Below, in pieces: positions 28,719 through 37,999 of a stretch of 64,000 bases of DNA; the first letter of the stretch is position 1; each line of letters starts with the position of its first letter. Source of the stretch: Planctomycetia bacterium (GTDB lineage: Bacteria > Planctomycetota > Phycisphaerae > Phycisphaerales > SM1A02). Below the pieces are notes generated by a model, which was given only the letters and a program-made list of their open reading frames with translations, was not told where the DNA came from and did no database searches. The DNA lies in NCBI GenBank assembly GCA_005787685.1, contig SYAC01000001.1:101874-165873 (forward strand), written 5' to 3'. Position numbers and translations under genes: made by a program.

Positions 28719-30179
28719 TTGATCCACGCCAGTAATTTCATAAATGGAACCTTGTGCGCCGCACATAGTGGCGACATGCTTGAAGTGATCAATCCAGCAA
28801 CGGGCGAAGTCATGGGAACTATTCCAGACAGCGCCCCTGCCGACATTGATCGCGCTGCGACCGCGGCATCAAACGCGTTTGCAATGTGGAGTGCGCTTGC
28901 CCCCGCACAACGCGCCGCGCCGCTACATAAACTTGCGGACCTGATCCAGCGCGATGCCAAAGATTTTGCGCGCGTGGAATGCGACAACACCGGCAAGCCG
29001 CTTGAACTTGCCCTTGGCGTGGATATTGCGCGCGCCATTTCAAACCTGCGCTTCTTTGCGGATGCGATTGCCCACAACGACACGGAAAAATTTCAGAATG
29101 AAACTTGCGTTTCAAATGTGCATCGGCGCGCGCTGGGAGTGGCCGCATGTATTTCACCCTGGAATTTGCCTTTGTATTTATTGACTTGGAAGATTGCGCC
29201 AGCGCTTGCCGCCGGTTGCGCGGTTGTGGCAAAGCCAAGCGAAGTGACGCCACTGACCGCGCACATGCTTGCACAGCGTGTACGCGAAGCCGGCTTTCCA
29301 AGCGGCGTGCTGAACATTATCCATGGCCGCGGGCACACGGCGGGAGCCGCGCTTGTTTCGCACCCACGAGTTGCCTGCATCACATTCACTGGTGGTACCG
29401 TCACGGGTCAATCCATTGCGAGTGCCGCCGCGCCAACTTTGAAACGCGTGGCACTTGAACTTGGCGGAAAGAATCCAGCGATTATTTTCGCCGACGCAAC
29501 AACTTCCGATCAACTGAACGCCACGCTTGACGGTGTGATTCGATCCATATTCACCAATCAAGGACAGGTGTGCCATTGCAGCTCGCGCATTTTGATTCAG
29601 CGCGCGGCTTGGGACACATTTGTTCCCGCACTCGTCAAGCGCGCACAAGCGTTGCGCGTGGGTGATCCGCTTGATGCGTCCACGCATATTGGATCGCTTG
29701 TGTCGCAGCAGCATCTGCAAAAAGTTACCAATGCGGTTGAGCTTGCCGTGAGCGAAGGCGCCCGAATTTTGTGCGGTGGTGCGCGTGTGGGTGCGGATGA
29801 ACTTCCACAGCGCGTTCGCGCCGGCGCGTTCTTTGCCCCCACCCTTCTTGACAATCTTGCGCCCACATGCCGCACCAATCAAGAGGAGATCTTTGGTCCC
29901 GTGGCCACGCTTATTCCATTTGATGATGAAGCCGCCGCGATTCAGATTGCCAATGGCACGCAGTTTGGACTGTCCGCAAGTGTGTGGACAGCGGACTCCG
30001 CGCGCGCCGACCGCGTGTCGACAAAACTAGATTGCGGCACGGTGTGGATTAATTCATGGATGGTGCGCGACTTGCGCGCTCCGATTGGTGGAATGCGCGC
30101 CAGCGGTTTGGGGCGCGAGGGCGGCAATGAAGCCCTGCGATTTTTTGCGGAACCCGTTACTGTGGTGCACAACAAATAA
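28719..30179 (+). CDS. nbaE: 2-aminomuconate 6-semialdehyde dehydrogenase
   Basis: 486 aa aldehyde dehydrogenase. It has PWNLPLYLLTWK at the NAD site, the general-base glutamate in ALELGGKNP, the nucleophilic cysteine in NQGQVCHCSSRI, and EEIFGPV. The active-site wording and its place between KMO and a RidA-type deaminase point to oxidation of 2-aminomuconate semialdehyde to 2-aminomuconate; other ALDHs share much of this. The start appears to be TTG 28719. This step follows ACMSD chemically. Confidence 0.87.
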   Translation: MIHASNFINGTLCAAHSGDMLEVINPATGEVMGTIPDSAPADIDRAATAASNAFAMWSALAPAQRAAPLHKLADLIQRDAKDFARVECDNTGKPLELALGVDIARAISNLRFFADAIAHNDTEKFQNETCVSNVHRRALGVAACISPWNLPLYLLTWKIAPALAAGCAVVAKPSEVTPLTAHMLAQRVREAGFPSGVLNIIHGRGHTAGAALVSHPRVACITFTGGTVTGQSIASAAAPTLKRVALELGGKNPAIIFADATTSDQLNATLDGVIRSIFTNQGQVCHCSSRILIQRAAWDTFVPALVKRAQALRVGDPLDASTHIGSLVSQQHLQKVTNAVELAVSEGARILCGGARVGADELPQRVRAGAFFAPTLLDNLAPTCRTNQEEIFGPVATLIPFDDEAAAIQIANGTQFGLSASVWTADSARADRVSTKLDCGTVWINSWMVRDLRAPIGGMRASGLGREGGNEALRFFAEPVTVVHNK

Positions 30180-30255
30180 ACACCACCCCATTGACTGAGC
30201 ACTGTGCCGCAACATTGGCCGCACACAGACCACGCCTGATCGGAGAATAAATCAT

Positions 30256-30675
30256 ATGAGCCAGAATAAAAATCAAGATATTTATTCAACACGCGCCCCC
30301 GAAGCGGTGGGCCCATATCCGCACGCCAAGCGAGCAGGCGACTTTGTCTACCTCAGCGGTGTTGGCCCGCGCAAGCGTGGCAGCCCGATCATTCCCGGTC
30401 TTGAGCCATTTGATTTTGAAATCCAATGCCGCGCGTGCTTTGAGAACACGCGCTTGGTTGTAGAGGACGCTGGCCTTGCATGGAGCAGCGTTCTTGATGT
30501 AACGGTTTTTCTCATCAACATGAAGCGCGACTTTGCTGCATACAACCGCATCTATGCCGAATTTTTTGCGGGTCAAGGCAATCCAAATCCAACACGCACC
30601 ACGCTTGAAATTGTGTCGCTTCCCACGCCCATCGCGGTTGAAACAAAAGTTGTGTGCTGGACTGGCGCGCTTTAG
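30256..30675 (+). CDS. nbaF: 2-aminomuconate deaminase (RidA family)
   Basis: 139 aa RidA/YjgF-fold protein with PYPHAKRAGDFVYLSGVGPR at the N-terminus and PTRTTLEIVSLPTP near the C-terminus. Members linked to the kynurenine or nitrobenzoate pathways release ammonia from 2-aminomuconate to give 4-oxalocrotonate; generic RidA hydrolyses enamines and imines. GGAG precedes the ATG by about 10 bases. The context, directly after the semialdehyde dehydrogenase, favours the dedicated deaminase. Confidence 0.87.
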   Translation: MSQNKNQDIYSTRAPEAVGPYPHAKRAGDFVYLSGVGPRKRGSPIIPGLEPFDFEIQCRACFENTRLVVEDAGLAWSSVLDVTVFLINMKRDFAAYNRIYAEFFAGQGNPNPTRTTLEIVSLPTPIAVETKVVCWTGAL

Positions 30676-30685
30676 TATTTGCAGC

Positions 30686-31348
30686 TCACTCAATCGCACG
30701 CAGCGCTGCTCGCACAGGACTTCCATCAAATCCCTCAAGCGCCAACGGCAGCGCGCATAATTCATAGCGGCCTGGTCGCACATGACGCAGCACAAGCCCC
30801 TCAAGAATGGCCATATCGCGCGCAAAAAATCTTTTATGAGCGGGTAATTCTTTCGAGTCCGCGCAATCAACGCTGGGCGTGTCCACGCCAACAAGTTTCA
30901 CGCCGTGGTCGGCAAGCCAATCCACAAACTGCGGTTGGAACGCCGTAAAATCCGCGTTCCATGTGTTGTTGTCGGGATAGGTTCCCGTTGCAAACAAAAC
31001 GCGCGGCAATGTTGGCACCCACGCGGCGCTAACCGCCAAATCGCCACGACCAAATCGGTTTTCAACCCCCGGCTGGCCAACTACTGCGCGCGGATTCACT
31101 TGAATCACTTCACACTTGCCCCAATATAAATCAAGTGGTTGCTGCTCCATGGTGCGTCCATCAACGCTGTAATGACTGGGCGCATCGGCGTGCGAACCTA
31201 AATGCACCGTGGCCCGCAGCGCGCTGAGCGTGACCACATCGCCGCGCTTCATATCAAAGGCGACTTCACGCGTCATGCGGACATCGCCAGGCCACACCGC
31301 CAATTTGCCTGAAATCACGGGTGAAATATCGATTAATTTCTGATTCAT
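30686..31348 (-). CDS. kynB: Kynurenine formamidase (arylformamidase)
   Basis: 220 aa cyclase-family metal hydrolase that turns N-formylkynurenine into kynurenine and formate. The metal-binding motif HLGSHADAPSHY is visible, with DISPVISGKLAVWPGD at the N-terminus and the segment GVDTPSVD. It lies tail-to-tail with the RidA-type gene (10 bases apart) and is the downstream partner of an SDR gene 6 bases upstream on the same strand. It provides the substrate for KMO. Confidence 0.92.
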   Translation of the reverse strand: MNQKLIDISPVISGKLAVWPGDVRMTREVAFDMKRGDVVTLSALRATVHLGSHADAPSHYSVDGRTMEQQPLDLYWGKCEVIQVNPRAVVGQPGVENRFGRGDLAVSAAWVPTLPRVLFATGTYPDNNTWNADFTAFQPQFVDWLADHGVKLVGVDTPSVDCADSKELPAHKRFFARDMAILEGLVLRHVRPGRYELCALPLALEGFDGSPVRAALRAIE

Positions 31349-31354
31349 GTGCGC

Positions 31355-32179
31355 CTAGCTTTGCATGGCAAGACGGCCGCCGTCCACTGGCAAATTAATT
31401 CCGTTCACATAACTGGCCGCTGGCGACGCCAGAAATAAAACTACCGCGGCAATTTCACTGGCCTCGCCAAACCTGCCCGCAGGAATAGTGGCGAGCGCCT
31501 CGCGCTCCACCGCGTCCACCGTTACGGAATTTTTTGCGGCGCGGCCCTTGAACAACGATTCAAGCCGCGCGGTACGCGTGAAGCCCGGCAACACCGTGTT
31601 GGCGGTGATACCAAACGCGCCGAGTTCGCCCGCGATGGTGCGCGACCAATTGGCAACCGCGGCGCGAATGGTGTTGGAAACGCCAAGCCCACGAATGGGA
31701 GTCACTACGGATGTGCTGGTGATATTGATGATGCGTCCAAACTTGGCCGCCTGCATTCCTGGAACACACGCTTGCACAATGGCCTGACCCGTGAGCACGT
31801 GCATTTCAAATCCGCGGGCAAAATCCTCGGGCGCCGCGTTCATAATGACGCCCGCCGCGGGGCCGCCCGTATTGTGAACCACAATGTGCACCGCCCCATG
31901 CTGCGCAACAAGTTCGCCAACAGCTTTGGCAACCGCGCGCCAATCGGAATAATCCACCATGAGTGTTCCATGCGTTTGCGCTGCGCCAGGAATCGCTGGC
32001 AATTGCGCCAACACTTCCTTCAACGCCGCGCCGTCGCGCCCCACAACAGTGACCGACGCGCCAGCGTGCGCAAGCGCCACGGCGCACGCGCGACCAATAC
32101 CTTGACTGGCGCCGCCAACCAGAGCGCGCTTGCCAACAAGCGACATGGGCTGCGGAATTTCCTGGGCGTTCAAGTTCAT
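31355..32179 (-). CDS. SDR-family oxidoreductase with altered catalytic motif
   Basis: 274 aa, Rossmann motif GGASQGIGRA and the HNTGGP variant of NNAG. Where most SDRs have YxxxK, this reads SNTIRAAV, with serine and arginine in place of the catalytic tyrosine and lysine. A known FabG-like subgroup has the same S-N-x-x-R arrangement. The ending PVDGGRL is typical. It is probably cotranscribed with kynB (6-base gap), but no kynurenine-pathway step obviously needs it. Confidence 0.82.
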   Translation of the reverse strand: MNLNAQEIPQPMSLVGKRALVGGASQGIGRACAVALAHAGASVTVVGRDGAALKEVLAQLPAIPGAAQTHGTLMVDYSDWRAVAKAVGELVAQHGAVHIVVHNTGGPAAGVIMNAAPEDFARGFEMHVLTGQAIVQACVPGMQAAKFGRIINITSTSVVTPIRGLGVSNTIRAAVANWSRTIAGELGAFGITANTVLPGFTRTARLESLFKGRAAKNSVTVDAVEREALATIPAGRFGEASEIAAVVLFLASPAASYVNGINLPVDGGRLAMQS

Positions 32180-32309
32180 ACACGAAAGACTAGCTAATTA
32201 CGCAATTTGGTGAGCGACTTCATGGTCTTTCATTCACGCCTAAAACTTTCACATATCGAGAAAAAATCACGCCACACACAAACGTACGCATTGGGTACGC
32301 CGCTCCAAG

Positions 32310-33728
32310 TCACATGGGCCCAGTCATGCTCTCGGGCTTCATCACCTTGTCAAAGGTGGCCTCATCAATGTGGCCAAGTTCCATGGCGGCCTGCTTCAGC
32401 GTGAGTCGCTTGTGATGCGCATGCTTTGCGATTGAACTGGATTTGTCATAACCAATATGCGGCGTGAGCGCCGTGACCAACATTAGACTTTCACGCAGCA
32501 ATTGCGCCACGCGATCGGCGTTCACCACAATTCCTTCCACGCAGAATTCGCGGAAGGCGTGGCATGTTCCCGCAAGCAACTGACAGGAGTGCAACACATT
32601 CAGCGCAATGACAGGCTTGAACACGTTCAATTCAAAATTGCCTTGGCTTGCGGCAAACTGCACCGCGGCGTTGTTGCCAAACACCTGCACGCACACCATG
32701 GTCATGCTTTCACTTTGAGTTGGATTCACCTTGCCAGGCATAATGCTGCTACCAGGCTCGTTCTCTGGAATAGAAAGTTCACCGATGCCGCAGCGCGGAC
32801 CGCTTGCAAGCCAGCGCACATCATTGGCAATTTTCATAAGCGATGTGGCAAGCACCGCAAGCGCGCCGTGCGCCTGCGTCATGGCCTCGTGGCCCGCAAG
32901 TGCGGCAAATTTATTCCTGGCGCTGGTGAATGGAATCTTGGTTTGTGCCGCCAGTTTCTTGGCCACCAACTCGCCAAAGCCCTTGGGCGCGTTCAAGCCA
33001 GTTCCGACCGCCGTACCGCCAATGGCCAAGTCGCGCACGCCCGGCAAACTTTCCTTCAGGCCGCCAATAGCAAAATCAAGTTGCGCCACATAGCCAGAAA
33101 ATTCTTGGCCCAATGTCAAGGGCACAGCGTCCTGCAAATGCGTGCGCCCCACTTTCACCACGCTCGCAAATTCTTTGGACTTCGCATCAAGCGCGTCGCG
33201 CAACTGCGCCACCGCTGGCAACACAACACGCTCAATCTCTATCGCCGAGGCGATATGCATGGCGGTTGGAAATGTATCGTTGCTCGACTGCGACAAATTC
33301 ACATGGTCGTTTGGATGCACTGGCTTCTTGCTGCCGCGCGCGCCGCCGGTCATTTCAATGGCGCGGTTAGAAATGACCTCGTTCACATTCATGTTGGACT
33401 GCGTGCCCGAACCAGTCTGCCACACCTTCAGCGGAAACTCGCCGTCAAGCTTGCCCGAGGAAACTTCGTGGGCCGCGCCCACAATGAGCGCGCATAACTC
33501 ATTCGAGAGTCCACCCATCTCATTGTTGGCCTGCGCGCACGCGGCCTTGAGCAAACCAAACGCGCGCACAATTTGAATAGGCATGGGGTCGCCAAATGGA
33601 AAATGGTGAATGGAGCGCTCGGTCTGCGCCCCCCAATAATGGTGGGCGGGAACTTCAATGGCGCCCATGGCGTCGGTCTCGGTGCGGGTAGGGGTTTTTT
33701 CTTGGCTTTTATCAGTTTTTTTTAACAT
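32310..33728 (-). CDS. fumC: Class II fumarate hydratase
   Basis: 472 aa. It shows [10 protein letters not shown] near the N-terminus, [15 protein letters not shown] and the fumarase/aspartase signature [11 protein letters not shown] with the catalytic serine loop. It interconverts fumarate and malate in the TCA cycle. ATG 33728 is chosen for GGGAG 9 bases upstream; a further ATG (about residue 18) would give the classical N-terminus, and the intervening lysine-rich stretch is likely disordered. It is divergent from a lipoprotein gene. Confidence 0.92.
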   Translation of the reverse strand: MLKKTDKSQEKTPTRTETDAMGAIEVPAHHYWGAQTERSIHHFPFGDPMPIQIVRAFGLLKAACAQANNEMGGLSNELCALIVGAAHEVSSGKLDGEFPLKVWQTGSGTQSNMNVNEVISNRAIEMTGGARGSKKPVHPNDHVNLSQSSNDTFPTAMHIASAIEIERVVLPAVAQLRDALDAKSKEFASVVKVGRTHLQDAVPLTLGQEFSGYVAQLDFAIGGLKESLPGVRDLAIGGTAVGTGLNAPKGFGELVAKKLAAQTKIPFTSARNKFAALAGHEAMTQAHGALAVLATSLMKIANDVRWLASGPRCGIGELSIPENEPGSSIMPGKVNPTQSESMTMVCVQVFGNNAAVQFAASQGNFELNVFKPVIALNVLHSCQLLAGTCHAFREFCVEGIVVNADRVAQLLRESLMLVTALTPHIGYDKSSSIAKHAHHKRLTLKQAAMELGHIDEATFDKVMKPESMTGPM

Positions 33729-33828
33729 GGGTGCATCTCCCAAAAAGTCTGCCCTCAGAGTGTAATGTCCTGCGAAGTCCCCTGTGATCCGTGATATATT
33801 GCTCATTCACCTTTTAGGAGATAGACCC

Positions 33829-34335
33829 TTGCCACAGCGCCTCGTCATTCTTTGCGGACTTCTAACTTGCTCCATGCTTTTGGGATGTCCATCGCCCCAA
33901 CAAGCCACTTCCTATCCATTGGAGGCTGACAAAAAATTGCTTCCTGCGGATTGGCTTGCGCTGAATCGTGGTGACAGCCACTTAAAATATTTAAATCCTA
34001 GCACCGTGGAATTGCTCTTTGAATTAAAAAATGAAATTGCCCAGTCACGCGCTACTCCAGAAGGGCAAACGCCCCCAATGTCGGAGGCGTTGATTACCCT
34101 GCGTAGCCGCGAAATGAACACCTTGTGCAACAATGAAATGTTGACCAGTAGTGAAATTTTGGCCAAGTCCATGTCACCAGAAATGTACAACACCCTGAAC
34201 ACCAATCCTGAGTTGTACTTGCGCAATAATGCCAATGAGCAACAAAATTTGCGCGGCGTGGTGGATGATTGGAATCGCTGGTGGCTGATTGACGAGCCAA
34301 GTCCGCTGAGTCCCTACCCAATTGTCAGTCCTTGA
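33829..34335 (+). CDS. Putative lipoprotein, 168 aa, unknown function
   Basis: The start is a TTG at 33829 with AGGAG 8 bases upstream. The signal peptide is hydrophobic and ends in a lipobox, MLLGC. The mature part is hydrophilic and rich in Asn, Glu and Ser, with a C-terminal WNRWWLIDEPSP segment. I recognise no family. It is probably anchored in the membrane on the outer side. It is divergent from fumC and followed by serB-like without an obvious terminator. Confidence 0.75.
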   Translation: MPQRLVILCGLLTCSMLLGCPSPQQATSYPLEADKKLLPADWLALNRGDSHLKYLNPSTVELLFELKNEIAQSRATPEGQTPPMSEALITLRSREMNTLCNNEMLTSSEILAKSMSPEMYNTLNTNPELYLRNNANEQQNLRGVVDDWNRWWLIDEPSPLSPYPIVSP

Positions 34336-34467
34336 TTGACATTGCGTCTTTCACTCATGCGGATCGCAAGCAGATCCTTTGAACGTCTTGAATCACTTCA
34401 AGTCGTTTTTATTTTTAACTTCATCAACGCCGTGCCACTCCATTGACTTCCGTTCTATGCTCGCGTC

Positions 34468-35160
34468 ATGAACACGATTCCACCCTTTCTCAAATCGGCG
34501 TCGTTGTTCTTTGACTTTGACAGCACATTGATTAGCGGCGAGGCCATTGATGAATTGGCGCAGATCGCGCTTGTAAGCGCCCCAGATCGTGGGGCGCGCG
34601 TGGAAAAAATCCGCATCATCACCAACGCCGGCATGGAGGGCGCAATGCCCATTGATGAAAGTTTGCGCCAACGCCTGGACATGCTTCAGGTTCGCGCGCA
34701 CATGCTCGCGCCATTGGTGGCGCGGCTTCAACAACAGGTCAGTCCATCCGTGCAACGCAATGGCGCAATGCTGCGCGCTATGCGCGATCAAATTTGGATT
34801 ATTTCCAGCGGCTTTCATGAGTGGATTGATCCTGTGGTCGCGGCGCTTGGTTTGCGCGTTGACCATGTGAACGCCAATCGTTTGTTGGCCAATACCGATG
34901 GGATTTTGAAACTCGATCCATCTTCCCGTTGCGCCATGGTTGGCTCCAAGGCGCGCGCCGCGGCCGCACTTGGTTGCGCGCCACCGCGCATCATGATTGG
35001 CGACGGCATGACGGACTTTGAAGTATTCAGCCAGGGCGCCTGCGAATATTTTGCGGCATGGACTGAAAGCGTGGTTCGCCCAGCCGTGGTGTCCAAAGCC
35101 GATATTATTGCCCCGCACTTTGAGGGCTTGCTTGCGGCGCTGTCGGAGTGTCTTGCCTAA
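34468..35160 (+). CDS. serB: HAD phosphatase, phosphoserine phosphatase-like
   Basis: 230 aa. All HAD motifs are in place: DFDSTLI (nucleophile Asp and acid Asp), ISSGF, the lysine in motif III, and GDGMTDFE. The cap region (EAIDELAQIA, MPIDESLRQRLDML) resembles SerB, which makes serine from phosphoserine. No ACT domain precedes it. Other phosphate esters are possible substrates. Confidence 0.82.
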   Translation: MNTIPPFLKSASLFFDFDSTLISGEAIDELAQIALVSAPDRGARVEKIRIITNAGMEGAMPIDESLRQRLDMLQVRAHMLAPLVARLQQQVSPSVQRNGAMLRAMRDQIWIISSGFHEWIDPVVAALGLRVDHVNANRLLANTDGILKLDPSSRCAMVGSKARAAAALGCAPPRIMIGDGMTDFEVFSQGACEYFAAWTESVVRPAVVSKADIIAPHFEGLLAALSECLA

Positions 35161-35266
35161 AAGATTCGGGGCATTCATTGAAAATTTATTTTTCCGCGCC
35201 ACTGACAGGTTTTTATCCAGATCAAACTGCTAAGGTTGTTCACTCTCGATCGCCACAGGAAGAACC

Positions 35267-36358
35267 ATGGGCACTACGCCGAAAAAAACCAGCCACTTAT
35301 TTACACCATTGCCTCTTCGCTCCCTCACGCTGGCCAACCGCGCAATTGTTGCGCCCATGTGTCAGTACAGCGCCGTTGATGGATGCGCGCAGCCGTGGCA
35401 CACGGTGCATATTGGAATGCTGGCAACTGGCGGATGGGGCATGACCATCCTTGAGGCGACCGCGGTTGAACCGAGCGCAAGAATCACGCCAGATTGCCTT
35501 GGCTTGTGGGGCGATGCGCAAGAAAAGGCTTTGGCCAACACCCTAAGCATGGTGCGCGCCGCGGTGCCTGGAGCATGCTTGGGTATTCAACTTGCGCATG
35601 CCGGTCGCAAGGCCGCAACCTATGGACCACTTGGCTCCAAAAAAGGTCCGATTGCAAAAGAACATGGCGGCTGGGATGCGCTTGCGCCAAGCGCGATCGC
35701 TTTCGCAGCGCTGCCTGTTCCACATCAAATGAGCGCAGCGCAAATGCGTGAATGCCACGAAGCATTTGTTGGCGCAACCATTCGCGCCAATCGTCTTGGC
35801 TTTGACTTTGTGGAGGCGCACGCGGCCCACGGATATTTGCTCGCTAGTTTTCTTTCGCCGCTGGCCAATCAGCGAGGCGACGCGTATGGCGGGACGCTTG
35901 AAAACCGCATGCGATTTCCACTGGAAGTGATCGCCGCCATGCGCGCCGCGTGGCCCCCCCACAAGCCGCTTGGTGTTCGCTTTGGCGCAACTGATCTCAC
36001 CGAAGATGGCTGGCAAGTCGCCGATGCTTGCGCCTTTGGCGTGGCTCTGAAAAAAATTGGCGTGGATATTTTACATATCAGCCTTGGCGGAAATTCAACC
36101 GCTCCATGGAAAAGCGAACCAGGATGGCTTGTGGAGTATGCCGCTGAAATTCGTCGTGCCAGTGATTGCGCGGTGATCGCCGTGGGAGAGTTGAATGATC
36201 CATTGCTTGCCGAAAAGATTCTTGCGCAAGGCAATGCCGACGCCATTGCCATTGGACGCGGCGCGTTGCGTGAGCCGCGCTGGCCGTGGAAAGCCGCGCG
36301 TGCTTTGGGCGCAGTTCCTCCCTGCCCCGCCCAATGTGCGTGGTGCGTAGGACACTAA
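35267..36358 (+). CDS. Old yellow enzyme family NADPH:flavin oxidoreductase (YqjM-like)
   Basis: 363 aa FMN-dependent ene-reductase. The motif APMCQYSA is that of the YqjM/NamA class, followed by QLAHAGRKA, the substrate-binding histidines in VEAHAAHGYLL, and AIGRGALREPRWP at the phosphate site. It reduces activated C=C bonds of unsaturated aldehydes, ketones or nitro compounds. AGGAAG precedes the ATG. mgtE begins 12 bases after the stop, so the two may be cotranscribed. Confidence 0.88.
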   Translation: MGTTPKKTSHLFTPLPLRSLTLANRAIVAPMCQYSAVDGCAQPWHTVHIGMLATGGWGMTILEATAVEPSARITPDCLGLWGDAQEKALANTLSMVRAAVPGACLGIQLAHAGRKAATYGPLGSKKGPIAKEHGGWDALAPSAIAFAALPVPHQMSAAQMRECHEAFVGATIRANRLGFDFVEAHAAHGYLLASFLSPLANQRGDAYGGTLENRMRFPLEVIAAMRAAWPPHKPLGVRFGATDLTEDGWQVADACAFGVALKKIGVDILHISLGGNSTAPWKSEPGWLVEYAAEIRRASDCAVIAVGELNDPLLAEKILAQGNADAIAIGRGALREPRWPWKAARALGAVPPCPAQCAWCVGH

Positions 36359-36370
36359 ACTGCATATCAA

Positions 36371-37711
36371 ATGCCGAACGAAATTGGCCAAGACATGAAT
36401 GACAACACGAATGAACATGGAAGTTCAAATTCAAACGATCAGTTGTCGCATGACCACAGCTCAACGCAAGGTCCAAGGCAAGGACCAACCATTGAACAAG
36501 ACGAGCAGCCCACGCCAGCCGCGGCGGAACTTGCGGCGGAACTGCAAACGCTTGATCCTGAAACCGCCGCCGATAGTTTGGAGCAATCCCCAGCCGCAGT
36601 CGCGGCCGAAGCCGTGGCCATTCTTGAAGAGGGCGAAGTTCAACCCATTCTGGAAGCCATGGACGCGGATCGCCGCGCCGCTTTGGAGCGCTCGGTTTCG
36701 CCGGAGCTTGCGCGTCAATGGAAGATCAACACCGAGTTTGATGAGAACACCGTTGGCCGCAGCATGGAGCCGCCCATTGGCTTCTTCGCCAAAACTCAAA
36801 CTGTTGGCGAGACCGTTGAACTTTTGCGCGAACTTGTAAAGACCGAGCCAGTGACCTACTGCTATGTGGTTGACAACGCGCGTCATCTCAGTGGCGTACT
36901 CATGATGCGGGATCTTTTATTTTCTGATGACAAGGCCACGCTGGATTCCATCATGATTTCAAAAGTCTTCACGCTGCGCGCCGATATGTCTATTCCCCAA
37001 GCCATTGAATCCATCGCCGACCGGCAATTCTTTGCCTACCCAGTGTGCGACGCGTCCAACCATTTTGTGGGTCTCATTCGTGGACAGCGATTGCTTGAGC
37101 AGCAAGCGTTTAATCTGTCGGCGCAAGTGGGCGCCATGGTGGGCGTTGAAAAAGAGGAGCGACTGGGCACGCCATGGTGGCGCAGTTTGATGTTCCGACA
37201 TCCATGGCTGCAATTGAATTTATTGACCGCATTTCTAGCGGCGGCCGTGGTTGGAATGTTTGAGCACACCCTGACCAAAATTGTTTTATTGGCGGCATTT
37301 CTACCCGTGCTTGCTGGTCAATCCGGCAACACAGGTTGTCAGGCACTAGCGGTGACCTTGCGCGGCATGACATTGAATGAGCTCAAGCGCGGACAAACGC
37401 GCTACGCGGTGCTTAAAGAAATGGTGGTTGGCGCATGCAACGGCGCGCTGGTAGGAATTTCCGCGGCGGTTGGCATGTACATTTTCGCCAGCATTCAACA
37501 CAACGACCGTCCCGGTCAACTTGCGTTGGTCACTTGGTTGGCCATGGTTGTATCGTGCGTGGTCAGCGGTATGTGCGGAGTGTTGGTGCCAACCACGCTC
37601 AAGCGATTGGGTGCAGACCCCGCGACCGCGTCGAGTATTTTTCTAACCACTGCGACGGATGTGGTGAGCATGGGTGTGTTTCTTGCGCTAGCCACATGGT
37701 TGTTGCTCTAG
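36371..37711 (+). CDS. mgtE: Magnesium transporter MgtE
   Basis: 446 aa. After a hydrophilic Asn/Gln-rich start comes the MgtE N-domain (ETAADSLEQ, AVAILEEGE), two CBS domains at about residues 135-255, and a membrane domain of five helices with the pore-region signature LPVLAGQSGNTGCQAL and late ATDVVSMGVF. It is a Mg2+ channel gated by cytosolic Mg2+ through the N and CBS domains. A second Mg2+ transporter, CorA, lies at 55756. ATG 36395 is an alternative start. Confidence 0.92.
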   Translation: MPNEIGQDMNDNTNEHGSSNSNDQLSHDHSSTQGPRQGPTIEQDEQPTPAAAELAAELQTLDPETAADSLEQSPAAVAAEAVAILEEGEVQPILEAMDADRRAALERSVSPELARQWKINTEFDENTVGRSMEPPIGFFAKTQTVGETVELLRELVKTEPVTYCYVVDNARHLSGVLMMRDLLFSDDKATLDSIMISKVFTLRADMSIPQAIESIADRQFFAYPVCDASNHFVGLIRGQRLLEQQAFNLSAQVGAMVGVEKEERLGTPWWRSLMFRHPWLQLNLLTAFLAAAVVGMFEHTLTKIVLLAAFLPVLAGQSGNTGCQALAVTLRGMTLNELKRGQTRYAVLKEMVVGACNGALVGISAAVGMYIFASIQHNDRPGQLALVTWLAMVVSCVVSGMCGVLVPTTLKRLGADPATASSIFLTTATDVVSMGVFLALATWLLL

Positions 37712-37999
37712 GAATACTCGGTGGCAAAATTATAAATGTGATTATGGAGCTGCGTCTAGACAGTGGCTCACCGTTTATAGACTTGGTTCAGAAGCGCCGT
37801 GCAGAGAGCAAGGCCAAGACTCTTTGCGTTTGAAGTATGGCCATCCAAATTGTCTTGGCGGGCAAATTCTAGCGCTAGAACAAACGCAATCACTTCAAAC
37901 TCAAATGGAGAAGGCCGAAGCAGCGCTATCGCAGTCAATCGTTTGTCACTTTAGAATGCAATTACCTGACTGAATGAAATTTGATACTATTTTATAACT
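37712..37999. other. Intergenic region without a recognised gene
   Basis: 288 bases between mgtE and the ABC transporter. Short open stretches exist but none has a ribosome site or family resemblance. One frame near 37836-37976 encodes a short coiled, Gln/Glu-rich tail without a start and could be a gene remnant. The last 30 bases before the ATP-binding gene are AT-rich (GATACTATTTTATAAC) and may hold its promoter; no clear ribosome site is seen there. Confidence 0.4.

Noticed and set aside
32502..33497. 331-codon open frame antisense to fumC
   Set aside because: Composition is that of an antisense shadow (His, Arg and Ala rich) and fumC is unambiguous.
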